Positions 7,911 through 16,740 of a stretch of 20,796 bases of DNA are shown here, piece by piece (position 1 is the first letter of the stretch; every line of letters begins with the position of its first letter). The stretch comes from CAYXFZ01 sp964464385 (lineage in GTDB: Bacteria; Planctomycetota; UBA1135). A program made the translations under genes and the position numbers. Location: assembly GCA_964464385.1 (NCBI GenBank), contig CAYXFZ010000040.1, forward strand, positions 1 through 20,796, in the 5' to 3' direction. The notes beneath the pieces are model-generated. The model was not told the origin of the DNA and did no database searches. It saw only the letters and a list, made by a program, of their open reading frames with translations.

Positions 7911-10900
7911 CCCCCTTCCAGTTTTCCAAAGAACAGCAACGCCGGCTCAAGGAAAAACTGGCTGCGGAGGGTCTTGGTGGAACATCTTCGTCCGCCATCC
8001 CGCAAGGGCAACGAACCGACGATGCGGTTCCTCTCACCGGGGCCCAGCGTCAGGTGTGGTACTCCCAGCAGCTTGCCCCGAATAGCCCCTTCTTTTCCGT
8101 TCCCTGCGCCATGCGTTTACGGGGATCGCTGGATGCTCCGGCTTTGGATCGCGCCTTGATCGAATTGGTGCGCCGCCATGAGGTGTTGCGGGCCCGCTTG
8201 TCTGTAGGGGACCATGGCGTCCAACAATCCTTTTCCTCCCCTCCGGACACTCTGTTGCAAATTGAAGATTTTTCAGCGACAGGTTCTCCCGAGAATGATG
8301 CGCTGAATCGGACCCGGCAGCTTTCCCAGACCCCGTTCCGTTTGGAAAAGGAGCCCCTCTTTCAAGCGCACTTCCTGAAGATCGGCGAAGCGGATGGCAT
8401 TCTTCTGTTGATTTCACACCACATCATCACCGAGGGATGGACCATTTCTCTCTTGCTGGATGATTTGGGCTCGCTTTATGGAAACGCTCGGGCGGGGTCC
8501 CCCTTCTCTCCCGTCCCAAAGTCCCTTCCTTACGGTGATTTTGCGCAATGGGAATCTTCCTTGGATGTCTCGAAGGCCTTCGCCGAGGGCATCGCTTGGT
8601 GGAAAGAACATTTGGTACCCCCGCCCCCGGTCCTAGAACTGCCAACAAAGGGCGCACGACCTTCGGTGCGTTCGCGTTCCGGGGGTTGGGCCACCAGTGG
8701 ACCGCACGCCGATCTTACGCAGGCCGTGGATGGGCTTGCCAACCGAAGTGGTTGCTCCCGCTTCATGATTCTTCTAGCAGCTTGGCAAGTCTTGTTGCAC
8801 CGTTGGTCTGGGCAGAAACATTTTGTGGTTGGCTCACCCGTCTCGGGGCGGACACGCCCGGAGTTGGAAAGCATGGTGGGATACCAAGTAAACACGGTTG
8901 CTCTCGCGGCCGACCTGGACCCCGAAGAAGGGTTTGCGTCCCTGCTCGCCAAAGTTCAAAAGACCGTCCTGGGCGCACTCTCGCACCAGGATGTTCCCTT
9001 GGATGCGGTCGTCGAATCTCTGCGCGAGACCCGCGGTCCAGACCCTGGGCCTCTCTTTCAGGTTCTGTATGACCACTCAAACGCGCCTGGATGGAGTTTG
9101 TCCTTGGACGGCCTAGAGGAAATCTCCTTTTTCCCAGAAGAGAAGCTCCATAACGCCGGATCCAAGTGCGACCTTGCCCTCTTCAGCCAGGAGGAAGAGG
9201 GAAACCTTCGCATTTCATTGGAATTCGACGACGACCTTTTTACCACTGAAACCGCCGAACGCATGCTCGGCCAATTGCGCCGCTTGGTTTTGGCGGCCTC
9301 TGCCGATTCAAACTGCCCCTTGGGTGATCTTGAAATCTTGGCTCCGGCCGAAAAGAAAAAGATTCTCCAGGAATGGAATGACACCGATGCACCATTCCCA
9401 AATTTGGATGTAGCCACGGTTTTTCGACAAGTGGCCGCACTGCATCCCGACAACTGCGCACTTTCTTGTTCCGGTCGCCATTGGACTTATCAAAAGTTGG
9501 ATCAACGCAGTGATTTCTTGGCTGGGCAACTGGCGCAAGTTGGAGTGCAACAGGGTGATTTCGTCATCCTTCTCATGGAACGGTCTGATGACCTGATTGG
9601 TTCCGCCTTGGGCACTCTCAAAGCAGGCGCGGCCTATGTTCCCTTGGATCCGAATTGGCCGGTGGATCGTTTGCGCGCCATGGTGGAGGTCTGTGCTGCA
9701 ACTGCCATCGTTGCCCCGGGCGAACATCAAGCCATGTTGGTTGACTTGAAAATCCCCATTTTGTCTTCCGATACCGAGGGCGCGGCCAAGAGAACGGCGG
9801 ACACCGGAGAAATCCCCCAGCCTCCGACCATCCTCCCGGATCCCGAATCCCCGGCCTATGTGAATTTCACTTCCGGCTCCACTGGGATTCCCAAAGGAGT
9901 GACCGTCCCTCACCGCGCCATTCTGCGCCTGCTCTTCGGCCTAGACTGGGCAGAATTGGGGCCAGAGTCGCGCATTCTGCACATGGCTCCACCGGCCTTC
10001 GACGCCACGACCTTCGAAGTTTGGGGGCCCCTCCTGCATGGCGGGAAATGCATCATCTTGGAAGAACAGCCGACGCCTGCCAACATTCGCCGCCTGTGCG
10101 AAGAGGAGGACGCCGACACGGGTTGGATCACGGCTGCTCTCTTCAATACTTTGGTGGAAGAAGATGTGGATTGTCTGGCCAAGATGAAGCATGTGTTGAC
10201 GGGCGGTGAGGCCCTGTCCCCGGAACACATTCGCCGCTGCCAAAAGGCCCTGCCCAAACTGCAGTTGACCAATGGCTTCGGCCCGACTGAAGCCACAACG
10301 TTTAGCCACACCTACGCCATCCCGCCCCTAGCGGGGCGCGACTTGCGTTCCGTCTCCATTGGCAAACCCATCCCCAATGCAAAGGCTTGGGTATTGGATT
10401 CGCGCGGCAAACCCGTGCCCATCGGGGTGCCTGGACATCTGCACATTGGTGGCAAAGGAGTTGCCCTCGGGTATATCGGCCAACCCAAACTCACCGCCGA
10501 AAAGTTCTTGCCGGATCCATTTTGTGGCGAGGCCGAGGCCACCATGTACGCCACCGGCGATCTGGTGCGCTGGCTACCCGATGGCAACACTGAATTCATC
10601 GGCCGCCTCGACGATCAAGTCAAGATTCGCGGTTTCCGCATCGAGCCGGGTGAATTGGCCTTCGTCCTGGCTCGGCATCCGCTGGTGCAACAAGCCGCCG
10701 CTTCCGTTCAAGACGACGGAGTACGGGGCAAGCGCCTCGTGGCCTACTTTGTTCCCGAACAAGGGAATGCCCCAGAGCCGGAGGATTTGCGGGCCTTTTT
10801 GGCCGAGCATTTGCCCGACTTCATGCTGCCTTCCGCTCTCGTGGAATTGGCAAGAATGCCGCTGTCCGACAACGGCAAAGTTGATCGTTCGCGGCTGCCG

Positions 10901-11983
10901 GCACCACCCGCTCCAGGAGCTGACGGTCCATACGAACCACCCCGAACCCCCGTGGAAGAGGACTTGGCCATCCTGTGGGCCGAACTCCTGGACGTGAATC
11001 GAGTCGGCCGCCACGACGACCTTTTCGAACTGGGCGCCCATAGCCTGCTCGCCACGCGTGCCTTGGCACGCATGAACCAAATTCCCGAGGCCAACGTCAC
11101 CTTGGCCATGGTGTTCGAATCCCCCACAGTCGCGGGCCTAGCCAAACGAATCCGCGAGGGCTCTGGAGGGCAAGATCCAGCCATCATCGCCCTGAACCAC
11201 GGCCCACGAGATCAACCCGCATTTTTCCTCTGCGGAATTCAACTCTATCGCAACCTGGCTCTAGCCCTGGAAGATTCGATTGCCGGCTTTGGGGTCTTCC
11301 TTCCCGTAGAAGAGTCCTTGATCTCAGGCGACGGACAGGATCTCACCGTCGAGGGACTGGCCGATCAATACATCGCAGAAATTCGCAAGAAACAGCCGGA
11401 GGGTCCGTATCGCTTGGCCGGAGTTTCCTTTGGCGGTGTCCTCGCCTACGAAGTCGCACGCCGCCTGCAAAAACAGGGGCACAGTGTGGCCACGGTTGGA
11501 CTCTTGGATACCGCACTGCCCACACCAAGACACGGTTGGCGCAGACTCCGTGCTCACTGGAATCTATTCCAACAACAAGGCCCGCGTTACATCCTGGATC
11601 GCTTGCGCGCGCGCAAAGAAGACCAATCCAAACGAAGCCGCGCTCGATCCCACCGAATTGCAGCGGACTCCCACGAATTGCAAGACCTCGCCCTCCGTGA
11701 ATTTCGCTTTGAAGCTTACCTGCAAGCCATGCTGAATTATCGTTCCCAACTTCCGAATTTCCATGGGGATGTATTGATCGTCAAAGCCCAGGAACGCAGC
11801 GCCTTCGACCACATGGATATGGATGCCGAGGTTGAGTGGGGTGCCGTCGTGCAAGGAACCATTACCTTGCGGGATGCTCCTGGAGACCACCTCGGCATGC
11901 TGCAACAACCCCATGTGACAACGACCGCTGCCCATCTTTGCGACGTTTGGGGCAATTCTGCCGCCCCGAGCGCAAACTCTTAG
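7907..11983 (+). CDS. NRPS-2: condensation - adenylation (Val) - thiolation - thioesterase, termination module
   Basis: A 1358-residue complete termination module. A short helical N terminus (FSKEQQRRLKEKLAAEG) may dock or link. C domain ~42-480: PLTGAQRQVW, and HHIITEG (171-177), keeping both His but with Glu in place of the usual Asp; VGYQVNTVAL is the C5 region. A domain ~490-1000: FTSGSTGIPKG, GFGPTEA, YATGD, NGKVD. The specificity positions read D-A-F-W-L-G-G-T-F-K (D699, A700, F703, W740, L764, G766, G790, T798, F799, K991), essentially the valine code. T domain: LFELGAHS with S1046 (Gly-Ala instead of Gly-Gly). A type I thioesterase (~1095-1355) has GVSFGG with nucleophile S1174, D1201 and H1328 as the likely triad. 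The TE contains a basic insertion (RLRARKEDQSKRSRARSHR region). The protein should condense the upstream acyl chain with valine and release the product by hydrolysis or cyclisation. The stop overlaps the convergent sulfotransferase stop by 4 bp. Confidence 0.95.
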   Translation: MTPFQFSKEQQRRLKEKLAAEGLGGTSSSAIPQGQRTDDAVPLTGAQRQVWYSQQLAPNSPFFSVPCAMRLRGSLDAPALDRALIELVRRHEVLRARLSVGDHGVQQSFSSPPDTLLQIEDFSATGSPENDALNRTRQLSQTPFRLEKEPLFQAHFLKIGEADGILLLISHHIITEGWTISLLLDDLGSLYGNARAGSPFSPVPKSLPYGDFAQWESSLDVSKAFAEGIAWWKEHLVPPPPVLELPTKGARPSVRSRSGGWATSGPHADLTQAVDGLANRSGCSRFMILLAAWQVLLHRWSGQKHFVVGSPVSGRTRPELESMVGYQVNTVALAADLDPEEGFASLLAKVQKTVLGALSHQDVPLDAVVESLRETRGPDPGPLFQVLYDHSNAPGWSLSLDGLEEISFFPEEKLHNAGSKCDLALFSQEEEGNLRISLEFDDDLFTTETAERMLGQLRRLVLAASADSNCPLGDLEILAPAEKKKILQEWNDTDAPFPNLDVATVFRQVAALHPDNCALSCSGRHWTYQKLDQRSDFLAGQLAQVGVQQGDFVILLMERSDDLIGSALGTLKAGAAYVPLDPNWPVDRLRAMVEVCAATAIVAPGEHQAMLVDLKIPILSSDTEGAAKRTADTGEIPQPPTILPDPESPAYVNFTSGSTGIPKGVTVPHRAILRLLFGLDWAELGPESRILHMAPPAFDATTFEVWGPLLHGGKCIILEEQPTPANIRRLCEEEDADTGWITAALFNTLVEEDVDCLAKMKHVLTGGEALSPEHIRRCQKALPKLQLTNGFGPTEATTFSHTYAIPPLAGRDLRSVSIGKPIPNAKAWVLDSRGKPVPIGVPGHLHIGGKGVALGYIGQPKLTAEKFLPDPFCGEAEATMYATGDLVRWLPDGNTEFIGRLDDQVKIRGFRIEPGELAFVLARHPLVQQAAASVQDDGVRGKRLVAYFVPEQGNAPEPEDLRAFLAEHLPDFMLPSALVELARMPLSDNGKVDRSRLPAPPAPGADGPYEPPRTPVEEDLAILWAELLDVNRVGRHDDLFELGAHSLLATRALARMNQIPEANVTLAMVFESPTVAGLAKRIREGSGGQDPAIIALNHGPRDQPAFFLCGIQLYRNLALALEDSIAGFGVFLPVEESLISGDGQDLTVEGLADQYIAEIRKKQPEGPYRLAGVSFGGVLAYEVARRLQKQGHSVATVGLLDTALPTPRHGWRRLRAHWNLFQQQGPRYILDRLRARKEDQSKRSRARSHRIAADSHELQDLALREFRFEAYLQAMLNYRSQLPNFHGDVLIVKAQERSAFDHMDMDAEVEWGAVVQGTITLRDAPGDHLGMLQQPHVTTTAAHLCDVWGNSAAPSANS

Positions 11984-12798
11984 AGATCTTCCCAGAAATC
12001 TGCAGGCTTGCCGCAGTAAGCCAGCAAGGCGGAGGCATCCGGTCGAACTTGTTCCTTGGCCCAGGCCAAGACCGCAGGATCCCAAGTTGTGTCCGCGGCC
12101 AATTTTTTGCGAAAGAGAGGTCGCAAGCGACGCACCCAAGATTCAGGAAGAGCGGCCCGAATCCAACGGAAAAGAAAAAAGCGATGCAGAATCTTCCACC
12201 ACTGGCGATCCGCCAACTTGTCCTCTCGAGAATTCAAGACCGCATCCTCCGTCGCCAAGGGAATTTCGGGGTCCACGCCCAAGTAGGCGAACACTTCCCT
12301 CACAGTCGCCTCAGGATCCCGAGCCAAATCTTCCAAAAAGACAATGTGAATTTGGGAATCCGGGTAATGAGCACGATAGTCCTGCAAACGCTCCCAGTAC
12401 AGACTCGTCGGCAACAGGTTGCGGCCGGTTTTCACTTCTTCATTGAAAGAGGGCTTCTCAACCCTTTGATGCAGAGATTGCGCGAAGCCGGAGGGCAATC
12501 GCCGCAAGGGATGGCGCACCATGTAGAGAAGTTTGGCACCCGGCAATTTTTCAGCCATGCGACCCGCCGCATCGGCACAGCACTCCGCCCGACTGTAGGT
12601 CACAGAGCCTTCCCCCAAGATCCGACCCGCGGGTTCCGGAAAGAGGCCGCAGTACCAATCCCACCCCTTGGGATGAAAAATGCTGAAGTAATCCGCCTCG
12701 GGAATCATGGCGATTCCGGGATGGCGTGCGAGGTGCCACCGGAGGGTCGTTGTGCCACATTTTTCGGCCCCAATCAGCAGGAAGTCGGGTTCTGGCAA
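11980..12798 (-). CDS. PAPS-dependent sulfotransferase (Sulfotransfer_1/3 type)
   Basis: A 272-residue protein. The 5'-phosphosulfate loop is near the N terminus (GAEKCGTTTLRWHL, residues 10-23, with K13 as the usual catalytic/PAPS-contacting lysine). The 3'-phosphate-binding motif is VRHPLRRLPSGF (94-105), with R95 and S103. LEDLARDPEATVREVFAYLGV is the conserved region before the C-terminal part. Such enzymes move a sulfuryl group from PAPS to a hydroxyl or amine of a small molecule, sugar or peptide. The only start in the open frame downstream of the preceding stop is TTG (12796-12798 on the complement). It is the only minus-strand gene between the NRPS genes: it meets NRPS-2 tail to tail with a 4-bp overlap and is divergent from NRPS-3. 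It could sulfate the peptide (for example a Tyr-like or Ser-like hydroxyl) or be a passenger; the location favours a tailoring role. Confidence 0.88.
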   Translation of the reverse strand: MPEPDFLLIGAEKCGTTTLRWHLARHPGIAMIPEADYFSIFHPKGWDWYCGLFPEPAGRILGEGSVTYSRAECCADAAGRMAEKLPGAKLLYMVRHPLRRLPSGFAQSLHQRVEKPSFNEEVKTGRNLLPTSLYWERLQDYRAHYPDSQIHIVFLEDLARDPEATVREVFAYLGVDPEIPLATEDAVLNSREDKLADRQWWKILHRFFLFRWIRAALPESWVRRLRPLFRKKLAADTTWDPAVLAWAKEQVRPDASALLAYCGKPADFWEDL

Positions 12799-12920
12799 GA
12801 CGGCGAAAGTGTAGCCCCGAAGCCCTCATCAGCGAACGGATCTCTTTTCCAGGCAAACTCTTGCCCCGGGAGGTAGGATCCTGCAACCCTTCTCTGGGAC
12901 GCCACCCAAACCCACTTTCC
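12799..12920. promoter_or_regulatory. Divergent intergenic region between sulfotransferase and NRPS-3
   Basis: These 122 bp separate the start of the minus-strand sulfotransferase from the proposed ATG of NRPS-3, so promoters for both directions should lie here. The only structure I see is a pair of short palindromes, CCCGGG near 12866 and AGGATCCT near 12878; neither resembles a known operator. No good -35/-10 pair and no Shine-Dalgarno box before 12921 could be recognised. The NRPS-3 frame stays open through this region as far as a GTG at 12726, but the extra residues show no NRPS homology. Confidence 0.3.
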
Positions 12921-15900
12921 ATGGCTCCCTGCCCCCCGGATCCGCCGCTTTCGCCCCTCGCCAGTAGCCTTGCTGGTCGTCCCCCTGCTTTAGAGCTCCC
13001 CCGCACTCGCCCTCGATCTTCCATCGGGTCCAGCCAGAGGGCCCAGATTCAGGATTCGGCTCCCCAAGTTTCTGAGGGTTTGGCCTTGGCAGCCTGGGTC
13101 GCTCTCTTGGCCCGACTGAGTGGACAAGACGATCTCCTTGTAGGAAGGGTATTTCCAACAGGTATGGCCGTCCTTCGCCCTCGTTTGGAAACTAAGTCGT
13201 TGGACGCTCTGGACGAGTCTTTGCAGCAGGCCCCCATCGCCCCCATCGAAGAGATTCTGCAAGAAACCGGCGCCGCCGAACTGGCTGAGGTTTTGCCGGC
13301 TGTGTTCCGGACGACTTCTTTGTCCTGCCCGGCAACGGATTTGATCTTGGTTTGGCCTGAGGACGAGGGCTCCGTGACCCTGGAGTTCAACCCCGCCCGC
13401 ATGGATGCCGAGGTGGCCACGGATCTTCTTGTGCAATACCTGCGTCTGCTCCAAGCCGCGGCGGAGTCACCAGCCACTCCTTGGACAACCTTGCCTCTTT
13501 TGGGCCCCGAAGAAGAACAGCTCATCCTGCAGAATTTCAATGACAAGGTGCAGGAGTTTCCGCAGGACGCCACTCTGCACTCACTTTTCGAAGACCGGGG
13601 TGATGCGCAACCCGATGCCATCGCAGTCGTCCACAAGGGAGAGTCCCTGACCTACGCCGAGTTGGAATCCCGCGCCAACCGCATTGCCCACCGACTGCGT
13701 CAGTCTGGAGTGCAGGCCGATACCTTGGTTGGCATTTGCATGGAGCGCTCGTTCGAAGTTGTTGCCGGCCTCTTGGGCATTCTCAAGGCTGGTGGTGCCT
13801 ACTTGCCGATGGATCCGACCTACCCGCCGGAACGACAGCAGTACATGCTGGAGGACTCGGGGGTGACCATCGTCCTAACCCAAAGTCATCTTCAGGAAAA
13901 CATCCCTTCGGAAAACATCGAAATCCTGTGCCTGGATCAAGCCGAATTGTTTCAGGACTCCGCCGAAGACCGCCCGCAACCCGTGGCTGGGCCGCGTGAC
14001 CTTTGCTACATGATTTACACCTCGGGATCGACTGGCGAACCCAAAGGGGTCATGCTCGAACACCGCGGCCGGGTCAATAATTTCCTCGACTTCACGACCC
14101 GCTTTGCAGTGGGCCCTGGGGATCGCTTGATTGCCTTAGCCTCGCTCTCGTTTGACATGTGCGCTTGGGATGTCTTCGGAATTCTGGCCGCCGGCGCCAC
14201 CATCGTCATGCCCGATCCGGCGCAACTGCAAGAGCCCAAGCATTGGGCCGAACTGATCCAAGATGAGCAAGTCAATCTTTGGCACACCGCACCAGCCACA
14301 TTGAAAATGCTGGTCGAATACGCGGAGTCTCGACCGCGGCTCGCGCCCCGCAACCTGCGTTTGGTTTTGCTGGGCGGAGATTGGATCCCCTTGGATTTGC
14401 CGGATCGCCTTCGCGCCTTGGCGAAGAACGCCACGGTCGTCAGCATGGGCGGGGCCACCGAGTGTTCCATGGACTCCACCATCTTTGTCGTGGATCAAGT
14501 GGATCCGGCCTGGAAAAGCATCCCCTACGGAGAGCCGATGTGCAACCAACTGGCCTACGTTTTGGATGACGCCATGCAACCCCTGCCCGTGGGCGTGCCC
14601 GGCGAACTCTGGTTGGGCGGCATCGGTGTCGGCCGCGGCTATTTCCAACGGCCGGAACTCACCGTCGAGCGATTCCTGCCCAATCCATTTCCGAGTCCCT
14701 TGGGGGAAAGTGACCCGAATCCTCGCATTTACCGCACCGGGGATCTCGCCAAATGGGATGAGGACGGCAATCTGGAGCTCCTGGGCCGTGTCGATAATCA
14801 AGTCAAGATTCGCGGCTACCGCATTGAACTGGGGGAGATCGAAGCCCGTTTGCGTCAACATCCCATGGTGCAAGAGGGCGTGGTCGTCGCCCGCGAAGAT
14901 GCCGTGGGCGAAAAGAGGCTGATTGCCTATGTAATCCAGGATTCAAACTGGGCCGGCGACGAGGAAGATAAAACGGCAGTCTCCTCAGAACAAGTCGAAG
15001 GATGGCAGGCCGTTTACGACAGTGCCTATGCCGAGGCCATCGGCGAAGAGGAACCGGAAGACCCCACCTTCAACATCGTCAGTTGGAACTCCAGTTACAC
15101 CGGCAAACAAATTCCTGCCGAGGAAATGCTGGTCTGGGTGGACGCCACAGTGCAAAGAATTTTGGCATCCAATCCGAAAACGGTTTTGGAAATCGGTTGC
15201 GGCATGGGCCTTCTCCTTTTTCGAGTGGCACCCCATTGTGAAAAGTTTCTGGGAACGGATTGTTCCCAAGTCGCAATTGATTATGTTGCCAAGCACTTGC
15301 CCAGCGCGCAATTACAGAAAAAAGTGCAACTGGCGCAACGCTGGGCGAAAAATTTCGAGGGGGTGGAAGAAAACTCGGTGGATGAAGTCATCTTGAACTC
15401 TATCGTTCTGGATTTTCCCAGCATGGATTATTTGTTCGAGGTATTGGAAGGTGCTGCTCGTGTCGTCCGTCCGGGTGGAACCATTTTTGTCGGAGATGTG
15501 CGCAGTCTTCCACTCTATGATGCTTGGCGCGCCTCCGTAGATCTTCATCATGCAGCCGCCTCTGCTTCCTCCGAAAAATTACGGCAACGCCTCGACACTG
15601 GCCGCCAACTGGAAGAAGAATTGGTCATGGATCCCGAGTTCTTTGCTTGGCTGCAAACGACCATCCCCGACATTCACGGAGCACGCATCCAATTGAAGCG
15701 TGGCGCGGCCGTCAACGAACTCTCCGCGTTTCGCTACGACGTCACTCTCTTTGTTGGCCAGGAACCCACGCGACCCAAGGTAGAAATGCCGCATCACTCC
15801 GGCGTGGGTCTGGATCTCTCCAAGATCCAGCGTCTTCTCCAGGATTGCCAGCATGGCCTCGTTATCGAGGGCCTAGCCAACCGCCGCACCCAGCGAGCGG

Positions 15901-16727
15901 CGGCCACGGCCCTCTACTTGGGTCAGGCGGAATCTTGCCCGACCACGGCCGGTGCTATCCGAGAAGTATTGGGTGCCGAGCTGGGGGAGGGCCCCACTGG
16001 GGTCTGCCCAGAATCCTTGTGGGCCCTGGCGGAAGCCGAGGGCCTTGCTGTGGATTTGCGTTGGTCCGCTTTGTCCCCCGAAGAGGGACGCTTTGATGTG
16101 GCTTTCCTGAACGTGGCCAACTCTGAGGTCCCCGATCTTCTTTTCCCCCAGGATCTCCCCTTGCTCCAGGCCGAGGCCGTCGCCGCCGACTTTGCCACCA
16201 ATCCGCTGGCCGCCCGCTTTGAGCGGCGCATGAATCGCGACCTCAAGCTGCATCTGGCCTCGACCCTGCCGCCCTATATGGTGCCCGCGGCCTTCGTCCC
16301 CCTGCCCAAACTCCCTCTTACCCCCAATGGCAAAGTAGATCGCAGGGCCCTTCCCGCACCCAACCTCACCCGGGCGGAACTTGACACCTCTTATGTCAAA
16401 CCGCAGGCCGGGCTGGAAGAACTCTTGGCCGATCTCTGGGCCGACATCTTGGAAGTGGATCGAGTAGGTGCTCAGGATCCCTTTGTGGAATTGGGCGGCC
16501 ACTCCCTCTTGGCCGCACACTTGCAAGCCAAAATCACCGCTCTTTTCCCGGTGGAGATGGGCGTTGGCGATGTCTTGACAGCTGACACCGTCACTAAGAG
16601 TGCAAGGCTACTGCGAGAAAGGGCCACGGATGCCGGCTTTGATGCCGACGAAGCCGCAGACCTCATCCAACAACTCGCCACCATGTCGGAGAGTGAAGTT
16701 GCGGCTCAGATGACCGAGGGAAGCTAA
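12921..16727 (+). CDS. NRPS-3: C-domain remnant - adenylation interrupted by methyltransferase - thiolation
   Basis: A 1268-residue protein from ATG 12921 (numbering from here). Residues ~50-200 match only the C-terminal half of a condensation domain (AAWVALLARLSGQDDLLVG); the half with HHxxxDG is absent. The A domain runs from ~215: YTSGSTGEPKG, an unusual A5 region MGGATE in place of the common YGPTE, YRTGD, KIRGYRIE (A8). Between A8 and A10 a ~250-residue methyltransferase (about 692-945) is inserted, with GWQAVYD, FNIVSWNSSYTG, the SAM loop LEIGCGMG (756-763) and FVGDVRSLP; this is the N-methyltransferase-type insertion known from A-MT-T modules. A10 is NGKVD (K1138); the T domain has VELGGHS with S1195. 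The specificity positions read D-M-W-H-L-G-M-M-D-K, sharing D, W, H, L, D and K with serine codes. It likely loads a serine-like residue and methylates its nitrogen. The SHMT-like gene follows 13 bp downstream. Confidence 0.93.
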   Translation: MAPCPPDPPLSPLASSLAGRPPALELPRTRPRSSIGSSQRAQIQDSAPQVSEGLALAAWVALLARLSGQDDLLVGRVFPTGMAVLRPRLETKSLDALDESLQQAPIAPIEEILQETGAAELAEVLPAVFRTTSLSCPATDLILVWPEDEGSVTLEFNPARMDAEVATDLLVQYLRLLQAAAESPATPWTTLPLLGPEEEQLILQNFNDKVQEFPQDATLHSLFEDRGDAQPDAIAVVHKGESLTYAELESRANRIAHRLRQSGVQADTLVGICMERSFEVVAGLLGILKAGGAYLPMDPTYPPERQQYMLEDSGVTIVLTQSHLQENIPSENIEILCLDQAELFQDSAEDRPQPVAGPRDLCYMIYTSGSTGEPKGVMLEHRGRVNNFLDFTTRFAVGPGDRLIALASLSFDMCAWDVFGILAAGATIVMPDPAQLQEPKHWAELIQDEQVNLWHTAPATLKMLVEYAESRPRLAPRNLRLVLLGGDWIPLDLPDRLRALAKNATVVSMGGATECSMDSTIFVVDQVDPAWKSIPYGEPMCNQLAYVLDDAMQPLPVGVPGELWLGGIGVGRGYFQRPELTVERFLPNPFPSPLGESDPNPRIYRTGDLAKWDEDGNLELLGRVDNQVKIRGYRIELGEIEARLRQHPMVQEGVVVAREDAVGEKRLIAYVIQDSNWAGDEEDKTAVSSEQVEGWQAVYDSAYAEAIGEEEPEDPTFNIVSWNSSYTGKQIPAEEMLVWVDATVQRILASNPKTVLEIGCGMGLLLFRVAPHCEKFLGTDCSQVAIDYVAKHLPSAQLQKKVQLAQRWAKNFEGVEENSVDEVILNSIVLDFPSMDYLFEVLEGAARVVRPGGTIFVGDVRSLPLYDAWRASVDLHHAAASASSEKLRQRLDTGRQLEEELVMDPEFFAWLQTTIPDIHGARIQLKRGAAVNELSAFRYDVTLFVGQEPTRPKVEMPHHSGVGLDLSKIQRLLQDCQHGLVIEGLANRRTQRAAATALYLGQAESCPTTAGAIREVLGAELGEGPTGVCPESLWALAEAEGLAVDLRWSALSPEEGRFDVAFLNVANSEVPDLLFPQDLPLLQAEAVAADFATNPLAARFERRMNRDLKLHLASTLPPYMVPAAFVPLPKLPLTPNGKVDRRALPAPNLTRAELDTSYVKPQAGLEELLADLWADILEVDRVGAQDPFVELGGHSLLAAHLQAKITALFPVEMGVGDVLTADTVTKSARLLRERATDAGFDADEAADLIQQLATMSESEVAAQMTEGS

Positions 16728-16740
16728 AGTTCCCCCAGCC

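Noticed and set aside
7907..9350. Calling the NRPS-2 condensation domain inactive because of HHIITEG
   Set aside because: Both His are retained and Glu is a conservative change; activity remains likely.
12726..12920. N-terminal extension of NRPS-3 from GTG 12726
   Set aside because: It would overlap the start of the divergent sulfotransferase and the 65 extra residues show no C-domain or linker motif; ATG 12921 is more plausible.
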